A DNA stretch of 64,000 nt from Acinetobacter calcoaceticus (lineage in GTDB: Bacteria; Pseudomonadota; Gammaproteobacteria; Pseudomonadales; Moraxellaceae): NCBI RefSeq assembly GCF_016508255.1, contig NZ_JADVKT010000004.1:62001-126000 (forward strand). Reading direction: 5' to 3'. The translations under genes and the position numbers were made by a program. The notes under the pieces are model-generated. The model saw only the letters and a program-made list of their open reading frames with translations, was not told the DNA's origin and ran no database searches. This document shows, piece after piece, positions 26,324 through 34,282 of the stretch (position 1 is its first letter; the number at the start of each line of letters is the position of its first letter).

Positions 26324-27739
26324 TTATTCTCCTGCCTGAGTTGGGAATGCTTGGCTTTGTTGCCAAGCACGTTGATTGAGTTGCATTAAGGCATCTTTGG
26401 CTATGATCTGTTCTGGTTCTAACCCGAGACGCAAACTTTGAATTTCAATTGAATTTTGCCAAGCCTGTTTTAATAGCTCGACTTTACGTAAGCGCACGTC
26501 TTGCAATTGCATGGTGGCTTGCTGAACATCGGTAACGGCGAACTTACCTAAACGAAAACCTTGCAATGTTTTTTGCTGAACTTGAATAGCAAGAGGAACT
26601 TGCTGATCATTCAGTTGTTTAAACTGGATATGTAAACCTTTTAACTCAGACATTAATGTTTCAATATCAACCTGATTCTGCTGTCGATAGAAACTTTGCT
26701 GGCGTTGAGATAACTCTTGTTTGGCCTGAGCAATCTTGATTCCATATTGCTGGCGATTAAAAAGATTTAAAGGAATTTCTACGCCTAAACGAATTTGGTT
26801 ATCTGTACTCTGTTCTGGCGAACGTTTATTATTAACACCCAAAGTTACAGTAGGTTGCGGTCTGGCTTTTGCTTTAAGCTGTTGAATAGTGGCTTGCTGC
26901 GCAAGAGCATCTAACTGGAAAGAACGCTCTAATAAATTATTTTGCGCATCTTGCCGTGGTTCTACATTCGCTGCCAACGCCCATAACTGATTTGGACTTT
27001 GGAATAGCTGAAACTGACTTGAACCACCACCCCATAAATTCACCAGTTGCTGTTTCGCAACTTGTAGTTTTAAATCGACTTGTTGATATAAACGCTGATT
27101 TTCCAAGTGAGACATCCGCACTCGATCTACATCGACTTGCGCAATACTGCCTGCTTGATAACGCTTTTCCGATGCCAATAAATTTTCTTGGCTGACGGAT
27201 AGCTGCTCTCCAATAAGAGACTTTTCAAGCTCAAGTAATGCAACTTGTGACCAGAAATATTTAACAATTAATCCAAGCTCAGCTTGATAACGCTGCTCAG
27301 CCAAATCAATTTTTGATATCTCAACTTTTGCCAAGTTTTGTGCGGCTTTGCGCTGTCCAAAAATATCCAACGGCTGAGAAATGCCAATAGCGAGCTCTTT
27401 GTCTTGATCACTCTGGAAGCCTGTTTGCTCAATAGAAAGGCTTGGGTTAGCCCATAGACGACTTTGTTTTAAATTATTCTCAGCCATTTGCTGCTGTGCT
27501 TGCCAAACACCTTGCTGACTTTGATATTTTTGTACCTGCTCTAACGCTTGGACAAAAGTAAACGCTGCTTTTTGCCCATAACTCGCTTGAAAGTTATCGG
27601 ATTGAGCCATCGCTTGTTGTTCAGTCAATAGCATCGCTACAGATAGGCTTGAGATCGTTACAATCTTTTTTAACGTTATCTTAACGTTACTCTCTAAATG
27701 AGATGTAGAACTCACTCGATTTGAAAAAATAGAAGACAT
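26324..27739 (-). CDS. czcC: CzcC, outer-membrane factor of the metal efflux pump
   Basis: The 471-residue TolC-type protein has a signal sequence after a longer N-terminal tail (hydrophobic core about residues 29-41, ending EQQAMA). Two tandem outer-membrane-efflux domains follow, with long Gln-rich coiled coils. I chose the ATG at 27739 (MSSIFSNR), because a GGGG run lies about 7 bases ahead; an upstream in-frame start at 27754 is possible. It forms the exit duct for CzcBA. The 54-bp gap to the CzcI-like gene suggests one transcript. Confidence 0.92.
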   Translation of the reverse strand: MSSIFSNRVSSTSHLESNVKITLKKIVTISSLSVAMLLTEQQAMAQSDNFQASYGQKAAFTFVQALEQVQKYQSQQGVWQAQQQMAENNLKQSRLWANPSLSIEQTGFQSDQDKELAIGISQPLDIFGQRKAAQNLAKVEISKIDLAEQRYQAELGLIVKYFWSQVALLELEKSLIGEQLSVSQENLLASEKRYQAGSIAQVDVDRVRMSHLENQRLYQQVDLKLQVAKQQLVNLWGGGSSQFQLFQSPNQLWALAANVEPRQDAQNNLLERSFQLDALAQQATIQQLKAKARPQPTVTLGVNNKRSPEQSTDNQIRLGVEIPLNLFNRQQYGIKIAQAKQELSQRQQSFYRQQNQVDIETLMSELKGLHIQFKQLNDQQVPLAIQVQQKTLQGFRLGKFAVTDVQQATMQLQDVRLRKVELLKQAWQNSIEIQSLRLGLEPEQIIAKDALMQLNQRAWQQSQAFPTQAGE

Positions 27740-27793
27740 GTTTTTGCCCCGCAATAGATAAGAGATGCGGTGGGCTTGTTTTGGCTACCCCAC

Positions 27794-28192
27794 CTATAGC
27801 GGGGTTAAAACAGGAGGAGGTTTTAAAGCAGTAAGATGGGGCGACTGGTAAGAATTAGACCAATGATAAATTTGTGAGAGTTCCTGCACATGGACTACAG
27901 GCGCTTCAACTTGTTTTGCAACTTCATTCATCACGATATGAAAACATGTTGGTAAGTGGTCGTGATGATCTTGCAAACTTAAAGGCGCTTTATGAGAAGT
28001 GTTTCCGACATCGTTCTGATCAGTATGAGCTTCATGTGAAGATTGATAAACATTCAAAGCCGCATGATGCCCAAAATGATGCAATGCTTTTTCCTGATTT
28101 TCATGCGCGCAAAATGCTGCTGCCACATTCCATAAACTTTGGAAAATGAGCAAACTAAACAAGACGGACATAAAAATTGCGGAACGTGGCAA
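27794..28192 (-). CDS. czcI: CzcI-like His-rich periplasmic metal-resistance protein
   Basis: The 132-residue protein has a signal peptide (about 1-26, ending VAAA), then CAHENQEKALHHFGHHAALN and further His clusters (HEAH, DHHDHLPTCFHIV). The pattern C-x-HE ... HFGHH matches the small CzcI family found ahead of czcCBA in Cupriavidus and Acinetobacter. There it is tied to regulation of efflux, probably by periplasmic metal binding. The position as first gene of the locus supports this. The gene symbol is assigned by motif and context, not by full alignment. Confidence 0.75.
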   Translation of the reverse strand: MPRSAIFMSVLFSLLIFQSLWNVAAAFCAHENQEKALHHFGHHAALNVYQSSHEAHTDQNDVGNTSHKAPLSLQDHHDHLPTCFHIVMNEVAKQVEAPVVHVQELSQIYHWSNSYQSPHLTALKPPPVLTPL

Positions 28193-28248
28193 AAGCGCAC
28201 CATTAAACTAAAAAGTTGAACAAAGCCACTATAACAGGCACTAGGCAT

Positions 28249-28261
28249 GTAATAAAATTAC
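28249..28261. promoter_or_regulatory. Small inverted repeat in the czcI promoter region
   Basis: GTAAT and ATTAC flank a 3-base centre about 57-69 bases upstream of the czcI start. It might be an operator for a metal-responsive regulator, but it does not clearly match a Zur box and is short enough to be chance. Confidence 0.3.
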
Positions 28262-28349
28262 AAAACCTCATTTCATAAATCCCCATCTTTTAATTTAGAA
28301 CTTATCTCACGTTAGACGAGACAAAAATAATTTCTTTTGAGTAATCATT

Positions 28350-29042
28350 ATGTACAAGCTTTTTTCTGCATCTATATTAACAATTTGTCTTGGCTTAACG
28401 GGCTGCGCAACCAATATGTTGTCTACCGCTTTACCAAATGAAACAACTGAAATTAAAACCACGGTTTTAAAAACCGATCAAATTATTGCCTTAGGTCAAG
28501 CAGTTAAAAATGAGCAAGAACAAGGTTTTGTATTTGTTGGTCAAGACTATAACTATTTGATGACAGACGGCAGCTCAAACCTTCTAAATATTATCAAAAG
28601 CATTCCAGCAGAACAGAGAACAATCAAGATACCATCACCTCTTATCCTTGAGATGGATGATTCCACTCATTTCCATGGAGAAATAACGATTCGTTATAAT
28701 ATCCCTACATCTAAAATAGATGAAAAGCAAAAGGAACTTTTAAAGACCTTAGGTTTTAAAAATCAATTCATGGCGATGGAAAATCAACAGCAAGTTTTTT
28801 ATCCTTTCACCATAATCCGCTTTAAAGGAAAAATTTATCAAAAAGCAGATAATCAAAAAATTCAACAACAACTCCTCATTCCTTACTCGATCGCGTTACA
28901 ACAAAAAGATGAAATAAAAAAGAAACATCCGTTTAAACGTGTAACACGTATGGCCTTATATCCTTTAGCAATGACTTTTGACATTATTATGGTAGCGCCA
29001 TCATTAATATGGTCAGATTTGCATGGTGACTTTAATAAATAG
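28350..29042 (+). CDS. Lipoprotein of unknown function
   Basis: The 230-residue protein has a lipoprotein signal with lipobox LTGC (Cys19), so it should be lipid-anchored. The mature protein has a mixed charged body and a hydrophobic C-terminal stretch (about 199-219, MALYPLAMTFDIIMVAPSLI), reminiscent of Acinetobacter and enterobacterial lipoproteins with two conserved beta-rich halves. I do not recognise a named domain. It is divergent from the czc locus across 157 bp and ends in an intrinsic terminator, so it is a single-gene unit. Confidence 0.82.
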   Translation: MYKLFSASILTICLGLTGCATNMLSTALPNETTEIKTTVLKTDQIIALGQAVKNEQEQGFVFVGQDYNYLMTDGSSNLLNIIKSIPAEQRTIKIPSPLILEMDDSTHFHGEITIRYNIPTSKIDEKQKELLKTLGFKNQFMAMENQQQVFYPFTIIRFKGKIYQKADNQKIQQQLLIPYSIALQQKDEIKKKHPFKRVTRMALYPLAMTFDIIMVAPSLIWSDLHGDFNK

Positions 29043-29382
29043 AATCCTTTATTCTTAAAATGAAAAACCAGCCCTTAGGCTGGTTTTGTTTAAAAAAATT
29101 TCTTTTGTTTGATATTTATAAATTTTCTCAATTTCTTACTTTAAATAAAAACTATTTTCTAATTTTCAAAAACTCTCGTTTGACCAAGGAAAACCTCTAT
29201 TTTTAGAGTAATTTCACTTAGCATAAAAACAGCTGTAACTTTTATGTAAGCTAAAACCTCATCTCTTTTCATCCAAATGCGCTATATCACAATTACAAAA
29301 AAAAACATAAGATTTCAATATAAGGGACTAGCTTTAAAGTGTGAGTCAATTCAATCAAATTGAGGAACAAGGGAGAACTATC
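29043..29382. other. AT-rich gap between the lipoprotein and Sel1-repeat genes
   Basis: The gap holds the terminator at 29064-29087 and a long AT-rich stretch. An imperfect inverted repeat lies around TTAGCATAAAA/TTTTATGTAAGCTAA near 29218-29255. It presumably contains the promoter of the next gene. No other gene is visible. Confidence 0.5.
29064..29087 (+). terminator. Intrinsic terminator after the lipoprotein gene
   Basis: A 10-bp stem AAAACCAGCC/GGCTGGTTTT with loop CTTA. The same stem and loop recur at 29773. Confidence 0.88.
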
Positions 29383-29766
29383 ATGAATATGAAATCAATC
29401 AAGCATGGGCTTAATCACTTGTTTGCTTTTGAACACTTACATGCCGATATGCATTCGCAAGCGGTGGATGAAATTGAACAAGGCATACGTTTTGAAGAGT
29501 TAGCCGTACAAGATCATGAACGTATGCAAAACTGGTTAGATGTAACCCCTAATGACCGCAATGCAATGTGGTGCTACCTCCGTGCGGCTCTAAGAGGTAA
29601 TGCTAATGCTTCATTTAAACTCGGTATTGGATATCTAAATGGTCAATTTGGCCTAGATAAAAATTATAGTGAAGCTGAAAAATGGCTAAAAAAAGCAGCC
29701 AGTCAAGGCCACCCCGATGCAGAGCGTTGCCTACAAGAAGCTTTTAGTAAATTAGCTTTCTCATAA
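29383..29766 (+). CDS. Sel1-like repeat (tetratricopeptide-related) protein
   Basis: The 127-residue soluble protein has a Sel1 repeat near residues 68-112: a first helix pair around NAMWCYLRAALRGNANASFKLG and a second around NYSEAEKWLKKAASQGHPDAERCL. Sel1 repeats bind partner proteins. The partner is unknown. I chose ATG at 29383 because GGGAG precedes it by 7 bases; an in-frame GTG at 29341 would add 14 residues. There is no signal peptide. Confidence 0.8.
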   Translation: MNMKSIKHGLNHLFAFEHLHADMHSQAVDEIEQGIRFEELAVQDHERMQNWLDVTPNDRNAMWCYLRAALRGNANASFKLGIGYLNGQFGLDKNYSEAEKWLKKAASQGHPDAERCLQEAFSKLAFS

Positions 29767-29772
29767 AACAAA

Positions 29773-29798
29773 AAAAACCAGCCCTTAGGCTGGTTTTT
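29773..29798. terminator. Bidirectional terminator between the Sel1 gene and ettA
   Basis: An 11-bp stem with loop CTTA has the same core as the terminator at 29064. A and T tracts on both sides allow use by the convergent ettA gene. Confidence 0.88.
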
Positions 29799-29811
29799 CA
29801 ATTAACAGAGA

Positions 29812-31473
29812 TTAACCGCTAATTTTTTTGTATTTCGTACGTTTTTGAACAGCGTCATCACCTAAACGCGACTGGCGATATGCTTCGTATTCTGCATAGT
29901 TACCTGCGTAGAATTCTGGCTGTTCATTTTCAAATGACAAGATATGTGTCGCAATACGGTCAAGGAACCAACGGTCATGCGATACCACCATTACAGTACC
30001 TGGGAATACAAGAATTGCATCCTCAAGCGCACGTAAAGTTTCAATATCCAAGTCGTTCGATGGCTCATCGAGTAAGATTACGTTTGCGCCTAACTGTAAG
30101 ATCTTCGCTAGTTGTAAACGGTTACGCTCACCACCAGACAATTCACCTACACGTTTTTGCTGATCTTGACCTTTAAAGTTAAAACGGCCGATATAAGCAC
30201 GTGACGCGATTTCGTAATCACCGATTTTTAAGATATCTAAACCGCCAGAAACTTCTTCCCAAACAGTTTTATTATTATCTAGAGTGTCACGAATCTGACC
30301 AACATAAGCAACTTTAACTGACTCACCTAAGGTCACAGTACCTGTATCAGGTTGCTGTTCGCCTGTCATCATACGGAATAAAGTCGTTTTACCTGCACCG
30401 TTTGGACCAACGATACCAACAATCGCTGTTGGCGGAACAGTAAAGCTTAAGTTTTCGTACAGTAAGCGGCCGTCAAATGATTTACTAATACCTTCCACTT
30501 CCACAACTTTGTTACCCAAACGTGGGCCAGGTGGAATATAGATTTCAGATGTTTCATTACGTTGCTGGAATTCTTTAGAGTTAAGCTCTTCAAAACGTTC
30601 CATACGCGCTTTATTTTTCTTTTGCTGACCTTTCGCATTTGAACGAACCCATTCAAGTTCTTTTTTCAATGCTTTAGCAAAAGATTCTTCTTGTTTATTT
30701 TCTTGCTCTAAACGCGCATTCTTTTGTTCTAACCAAGAAGAATAGTTACCTTGATAAGGAATACCCATTCCACGGTCAAGTTCAAGAATCCACTCAGCCA
30801 CGTTATCTAAGAAATAACGGTCATGCGTAATCGCAACGATAGTGCCAGGGAAATCTTTCAAGAAACGTTCTAACCAAGTTACAGATTCTGCATCCAAATG
30901 GTTCGTCGGTTCGTCCAGAAGTAACATATCTGGTTTCGAGAGCAATAAACGGCAAAGTGCAACACGACGACGCTCACCACCAGAAAGTAATGTTACGTCT
31001 GCATCCCAAGCTGGAAGATTCAATGCATCCGCAGCAATTTCAAGCTGGTTGTTTAGGTTATGTGCATCCCAAGCATGGATAATTGATTCTAATTTTTCCT
31101 GCTCTTTTGCAAGTGCATCAAAATCTGCATCTGGATCTGCATATTCTGCAAAAACTTGATCAAGACGTTCTAATGCATCCAAAGCTTCACGCACGCCATC
31201 TTCAACGTTACCACGAACGTCTTTAGTCGGATCAAGCGGTGGTTCTTGCTCTAAATAGCCGATTTTAATTCCAGGTTGTGCACGAGCCTCACCAGAGAAA
31301 TCTTTATCTACGCCAGCCATAATACGAAGCAAGGTAGATTTACCTGCACCGTTCAAACCGAGCACACCAATTTTGGCACCCGGGAAAAATGATAAAGAGA
31401 TGTCTTTTAAGATTTCGCGCTTTGGCGGAACCATTTTAGACACTCGGTTCATCGTATAAATATATTGGGCCAC
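29812..31473 (-). CDS. ettA: EttA, energy-dependent translational throttle ABC-F ATPase
   Basis: The 553-residue protein has two ABC domains, with Walker A GLNGAGKST and GPNGAGKTT and signatures LSGGERRRVALCRLL and LSGGERNRLQLAKIL. A positively charged linker with the EttA arm lies between. The N-terminus AQYIYTMNRVSKMVPPKR matches EttA. It binds the ribosomal E site and gates the first peptide bonds according to ATP/ADP ratio. I start it at GTG 31473, where GAGGAG lies about 7 bases upstream and the sequence aligns with known EttA starts; the longer reading frame has no support. Confidence 0.95.
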   Translation of the reverse strand: MAQYIYTMNRVSKMVPPKREILKDISLSFFPGAKIGVLGLNGAGKSTLLRIMAGVDKDFSGEARAQPGIKIGYLEQEPPLDPTKDVRGNVEDGVREALDALERLDQVFAEYADPDADFDALAKEQEKLESIIHAWDAHNLNNQLEIAADALNLPAWDADVTLLSGGERRRVALCRLLLSKPDMLLLDEPTNHLDAESVTWLERFLKDFPGTIVAITHDRYFLDNVAEWILELDRGMGIPYQGNYSSWLEQKNARLEQENKQEESFAKALKKELEWVRSNAKGQQKKNKARMERFEELNSKEFQQRNETSEIYIPPGPRLGNKVVEVEGISKSFDGRLLYENLSFTVPPTAIVGIVGPNGAGKTTLFRMMTGEQQPDTGTVTLGESVKVAYVGQIRDTLDNNKTVWEEVSGGLDILKIGDYEIASRAYIGRFNFKGQDQQKRVGELSGGERNRLQLAKILQLGANVILLDEPSNDLDIETLRALEDAILVFPGTVMVVSHDRWFLDRIATHILSFENEQPEFYAGNYAEYEAYRQSRLGDDAVQKRTKYKKISG

Positions 31474-31769
31474 GCAGGACTCCTCAATTGAAAAACCAGT
31501 ACATCGCAATAAGCGATAAATAATCGCGCGTATTATACGCTGAAAACCTCATTGACTTGAAGTTATGATTTCCATCGTACGGATTTATCAAACAATTTTC
31601 TTTTTCAATAAGTTGCAAAATGTTTATGTATAAGATTTATACAGCATTTCAGCGTATATTTTTCTATCTTTATTCCTAAAATTGGAAAACAAACCAGAAT
31701 TTCTGCAATTTTCTCTGTTAGTTTTAGGCTAGACTCGCTCAATATTTAACTCACGAAGATGAAGTAATC

Positions 31770-33047
31770 ATGACTTATAAAGATGAAACCTTAGCAATTC
31801 ACGCAGGCTATTCACCAGAGGCAACCACTAAAGCTGTTGCAGTTCCTATTTATCAAACCACTTCTTATGCATTTGATAATACACAACACGGTGCTGACCT
31901 CTTCGATTTAAAAGTTCAGGGTAATATCTATACCCGTATTATGAACCCGACCACTGCTGTACTTGAGCAACGCCTTGCCGCGCTAGAAGGCGGAATTGGC
32001 GCTTTAGCGTTGGCTTCTGGTATGGCTGCAATTACCTATGCCATTCAGACGATTACTGAAGCAGGAGACAATATTGCTTCTGTCTCAACTTTATATGGCG
32101 GAACATATAACTTATTTGCCCATACCTTGCCAAAACAAGGTATTGAGGTTCGATTTTTTGATTACCAAAAGCCTGAAAGCTTACGTAATTTAATTGATGA
32201 TAAAACTAAGCTCGTTTTTGTTGAGTCGATTGGAAACCCACTTGGAAATATTATTGATCTAGAAGCAATTTCAAAAATTGCACATGAATATGGGGTTCCA
32301 GTAATTGTAGACAATACCGTTGCCACCCCTGCTTTATTAAAACCATTTGAATATGGTGCCGATATCGTCATTCATTCTCTTACAAAATATATCGGTGGTC
32401 ATGGCAATAGTATTGGAGGGGCAATTGTAGATAGCGGTAAATTCCCTTGGGGTAAATATTCGGAGCGCTTTAAAGTTTTGAACACACCAGACCCAAGTTA
32501 TCACGGGGTTAATTATGTCGAAGCTTTAGGTGAAGCTGCTTATATTGCCCGCGCACGCGTAGTTCCTTTACGTAATACAGGTGCGGCAATTAGCCCTTTA
32601 AGTGTTTTCTTGATTTTACAGGGTTTAGAAACTCTAAACCTCCGTATGGAACGCCATACTGAAAATGCCCAGAAAATTGCGGAATATTTGCAAAATCATC
32701 CGAAAGTAAAATGGGTCAACTACGCAGGTTTAAAAGATCATGTACAGCACCAACTTGCTCAAAAATATGTAAAAGGCAAACCTTCCGCAATTTTATCTTT
32801 TGGTGTGCAAGATGGTCTTGAAGGTGGTACTCGTTTCATCGATGCACTTCAGCTATTTACTCGCCTCGTAAATATTGGTGATGCAAAAAGTTTGGCTTGC
32901 CACCCTGCCACGACAACTCACCGCCAGCTCAATGAACAAGAACTTAAAGCTGCGGGTGTGAGTAAAGATATGGTTCGTCTTTCGATTGGAATTGAGCATA
33001 TAGATGACTTAATTGCTGATTTAGAACAAGCTCTTTCAACTGTATAA
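31770..33047 (+). CDS. metY: O-acetylhomoserine sulfhydrylase (MetY type)
   Basis: The 425-residue PLP enzyme of the Cys/Met metabolism family has the sequence YTRIMNPTTAVLEQRLAALEGG near residue 54. The internal-aldimine lysine lies in IHSLTKYIGGHGNSIGG near 205. Its length and N-terminus (ETLAIHAGYSPEATTKAVAVPIYQT, split by charge) are typical of MetY rather than MetB or MetZ. It makes homocysteine from O-acetylhomoserine and sulfide. The sulfate-binding protein elsewhere in the window would feed the same sulfur pathway. I see no riboswitch in its 296-bp upstream gap. Confidence 0.92.
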   Translation: MTYKDETLAIHAGYSPEATTKAVAVPIYQTTSYAFDNTQHGADLFDLKVQGNIYTRIMNPTTAVLEQRLAALEGGIGALALASGMAAITYAIQTITEAGDNIASVSTLYGGTYNLFAHTLPKQGIEVRFFDYQKPESLRNLIDDKTKLVFVESIGNPLGNIIDLEAISKIAHEYGVPVIVDNTVATPALLKPFEYGADIVIHSLTKYIGGHGNSIGGAIVDSGKFPWGKYSERFKVLNTPDPSYHGVNYVEALGEAAYIARARVVPLRNTGAAISPLSVFLILQGLETLNLRMERHTENAQKIAEYLQNHPKVKWVNYAGLKDHVQHQLAQKYVKGKPSAILSFGVQDGLEGGTRFIDALQLFTRLVNIGDAKSLACHPATTTHRQLNEQELKAAGVSKDMVRLSIGIEHIDDLIADLEQALSTV

Positions 33048-33064
33048 TTTTCAAACTATTTTAC

Positions 33065-33090
33065 AAGCCTCTGGAAATAGAGGCTTTTTT
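33065..33090 (+). terminator. Intrinsic terminator after metY
   Basis: An 8-bp stem AAGCCTCT/AGAGGCTT with a 6-base loop is followed by TTTT. Confidence 0.88.
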
Positions 33091-33320
33091 ATTTTTTACG
33101 CATTCTACAACTGAAAGCAATTAATGGATTAAGATACTATTTTAGAGTTTTTACTCTAAATAAATTGTTAAATTTCATATATTTACAGACTAGACAATTT
33201 TTAAACATCTATTAAGATAAGAGCAATATTTATGAGTTCATCCGGATGAACCTACGGTTGTAAAAAATAAAAATTACATACCGGAATAAATAGTCCCTGC
33301 CCCTACTTAGGTAAAATGCT

Positions 33321-34211
33321 GTGAATAAAAAATTAGAAGCTCTGTTCCAGGAAAAGGTACAAGATAAAGTCATTTTAGTGACAGGCGCCTCAAGCGGAAT
33401 CGGTTTAACCATTTCAAACAAACTTGCTGATGCTGGTGCTCATGTCTTACTAGTTGCTCGTACTCAAGAAACTTTGGAAGAAGTAAAAGCAGATATTGAA
33501 AGTCGTGGCGGTAAGGCATCAATTTTCCCATGTGATCTCAATGACATGGACATGATTGATCAAGTATCTAAAGAAATTTTAGCTACTGTTGATCATATTG
33601 ATATTTTAATTAATAACGCAGGTCGTTCTATTCGCCGTGCCGTAAATGAGTCTTATGATCGTTTCCATGACTTTGAACGCACGATGCAATTAAATTATTT
33701 TGGCGCTGTGCGCTTAGTTCTCAATATTTTACCTCATATGATTCAGCGTAAAGACGGGCAAATTATTAATATTAGCTCGATTGGTGTGTTAGCAAATGCG
33801 ACTCGCTTTTCTGCCTATGTTGCGTCTAAAGCAGCTCTTGATGCATTTAGCCGCTGTTTATCTGCCGAAGTTCATGCCCACAAAATTGCAATTACTTCAA
33901 TTTATATGCCATTGGTTCGTACCCCAATGATTGCACCCACTAAAATTTATAAATATGTACCAACCCTTTCACCTGAGCAGGCTGCTGACTTAATTGCTTA
34001 TGCAATTGTAAAACGTCCAAAACGTATGGCAACCAACTTGGGACGTTTAGCTTCAATGACTTATTCGGTTGCACCAGGCATCAACAATATGTTTATGTCG
34101 ATTGGTTTCCGTTTATTCCCAAGCTCTGATGCTGCAAAAGGTGAAAAAACTGAAAAACTAAACTGGGCACAAAAAGCATATGCACGAATCTTCCCAGGCG
34201 AACACTGGTAA
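33321..34211 (+). CDS. acr1: Acr1, fatty acyl-CoA reductase of wax-ester synthesis
   Basis: The 296-residue short-chain dehydrogenase has the cofactor motif LVTGASSGIG near residues 19-28, NNAGRSIRRA near 97 and the catalytic YVASK motif near 167. From memory it matches Acinetobacter baylyi Acr1 along its length, including the ends MNKKLEALF and ARIFPGEHW-like. Acr1 reduces long-chain acyl-CoA to the aldehyde used for wax-ester storage lipids. The start is GTG at 33321. It is a single gene with its own terminator, and the wax synthase gene is not in the window. Confidence 0.92.
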   Translation: MNKKLEALFQEKVQDKVILVTGASSGIGLTISNKLADAGAHVLLVARTQETLEEVKADIESRGGKASIFPCDLNDMDMIDQVSKEILATVDHIDILINNAGRSIRRAVNESYDRFHDFERTMQLNYFGAVRLVLNILPHMIQRKDGQIINISSIGVLANATRFSAYVASKAALDAFSRCLSAEVHAHKIAITSIYMPLVRTPMIAPTKIYKYVPTLSPEQAADLIAYAIVKRPKRMATNLGRLASMTYSVAPGINNMFMSIGFRLFPSSDAAKGEKTEKLNWAQKAYARIFPGEHW

Positions 34212-34240
34212 TTTTTGGTTAAAAACATAATTTAGAATTT

Positions 34241-34270
34241 AAAAAGCGCCTCAAGTAAGGCGCTTTTTTT
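34241..34270. terminator. Terminator between acr1 and the SulP-carbonic anhydrase gene
   Basis: A 10-bp stem AAAAAGCGCC/GGCGCTTTTT with an 8-base loop lies between two convergent genes and suits both directions. Confidence 0.9.
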
Positions 34271-34282
34271 TAACTGGAAATA

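Noticed and set aside
27768..27796. GGTGGG/CCCACC pairing in the czcI-czcC gap as an attenuator
   Set aside because: The stem is only 6 bp, overlaps the czcI stop codon and has no T-run on the minus strand.
31474..31769. Possible SAM-type riboswitch upstream of metY
   Set aside because: I see no multi-stem core or kink-turn-like motif, and the spacer is AT-rich with only short chance pairings such as GTATAA/TTATAC.
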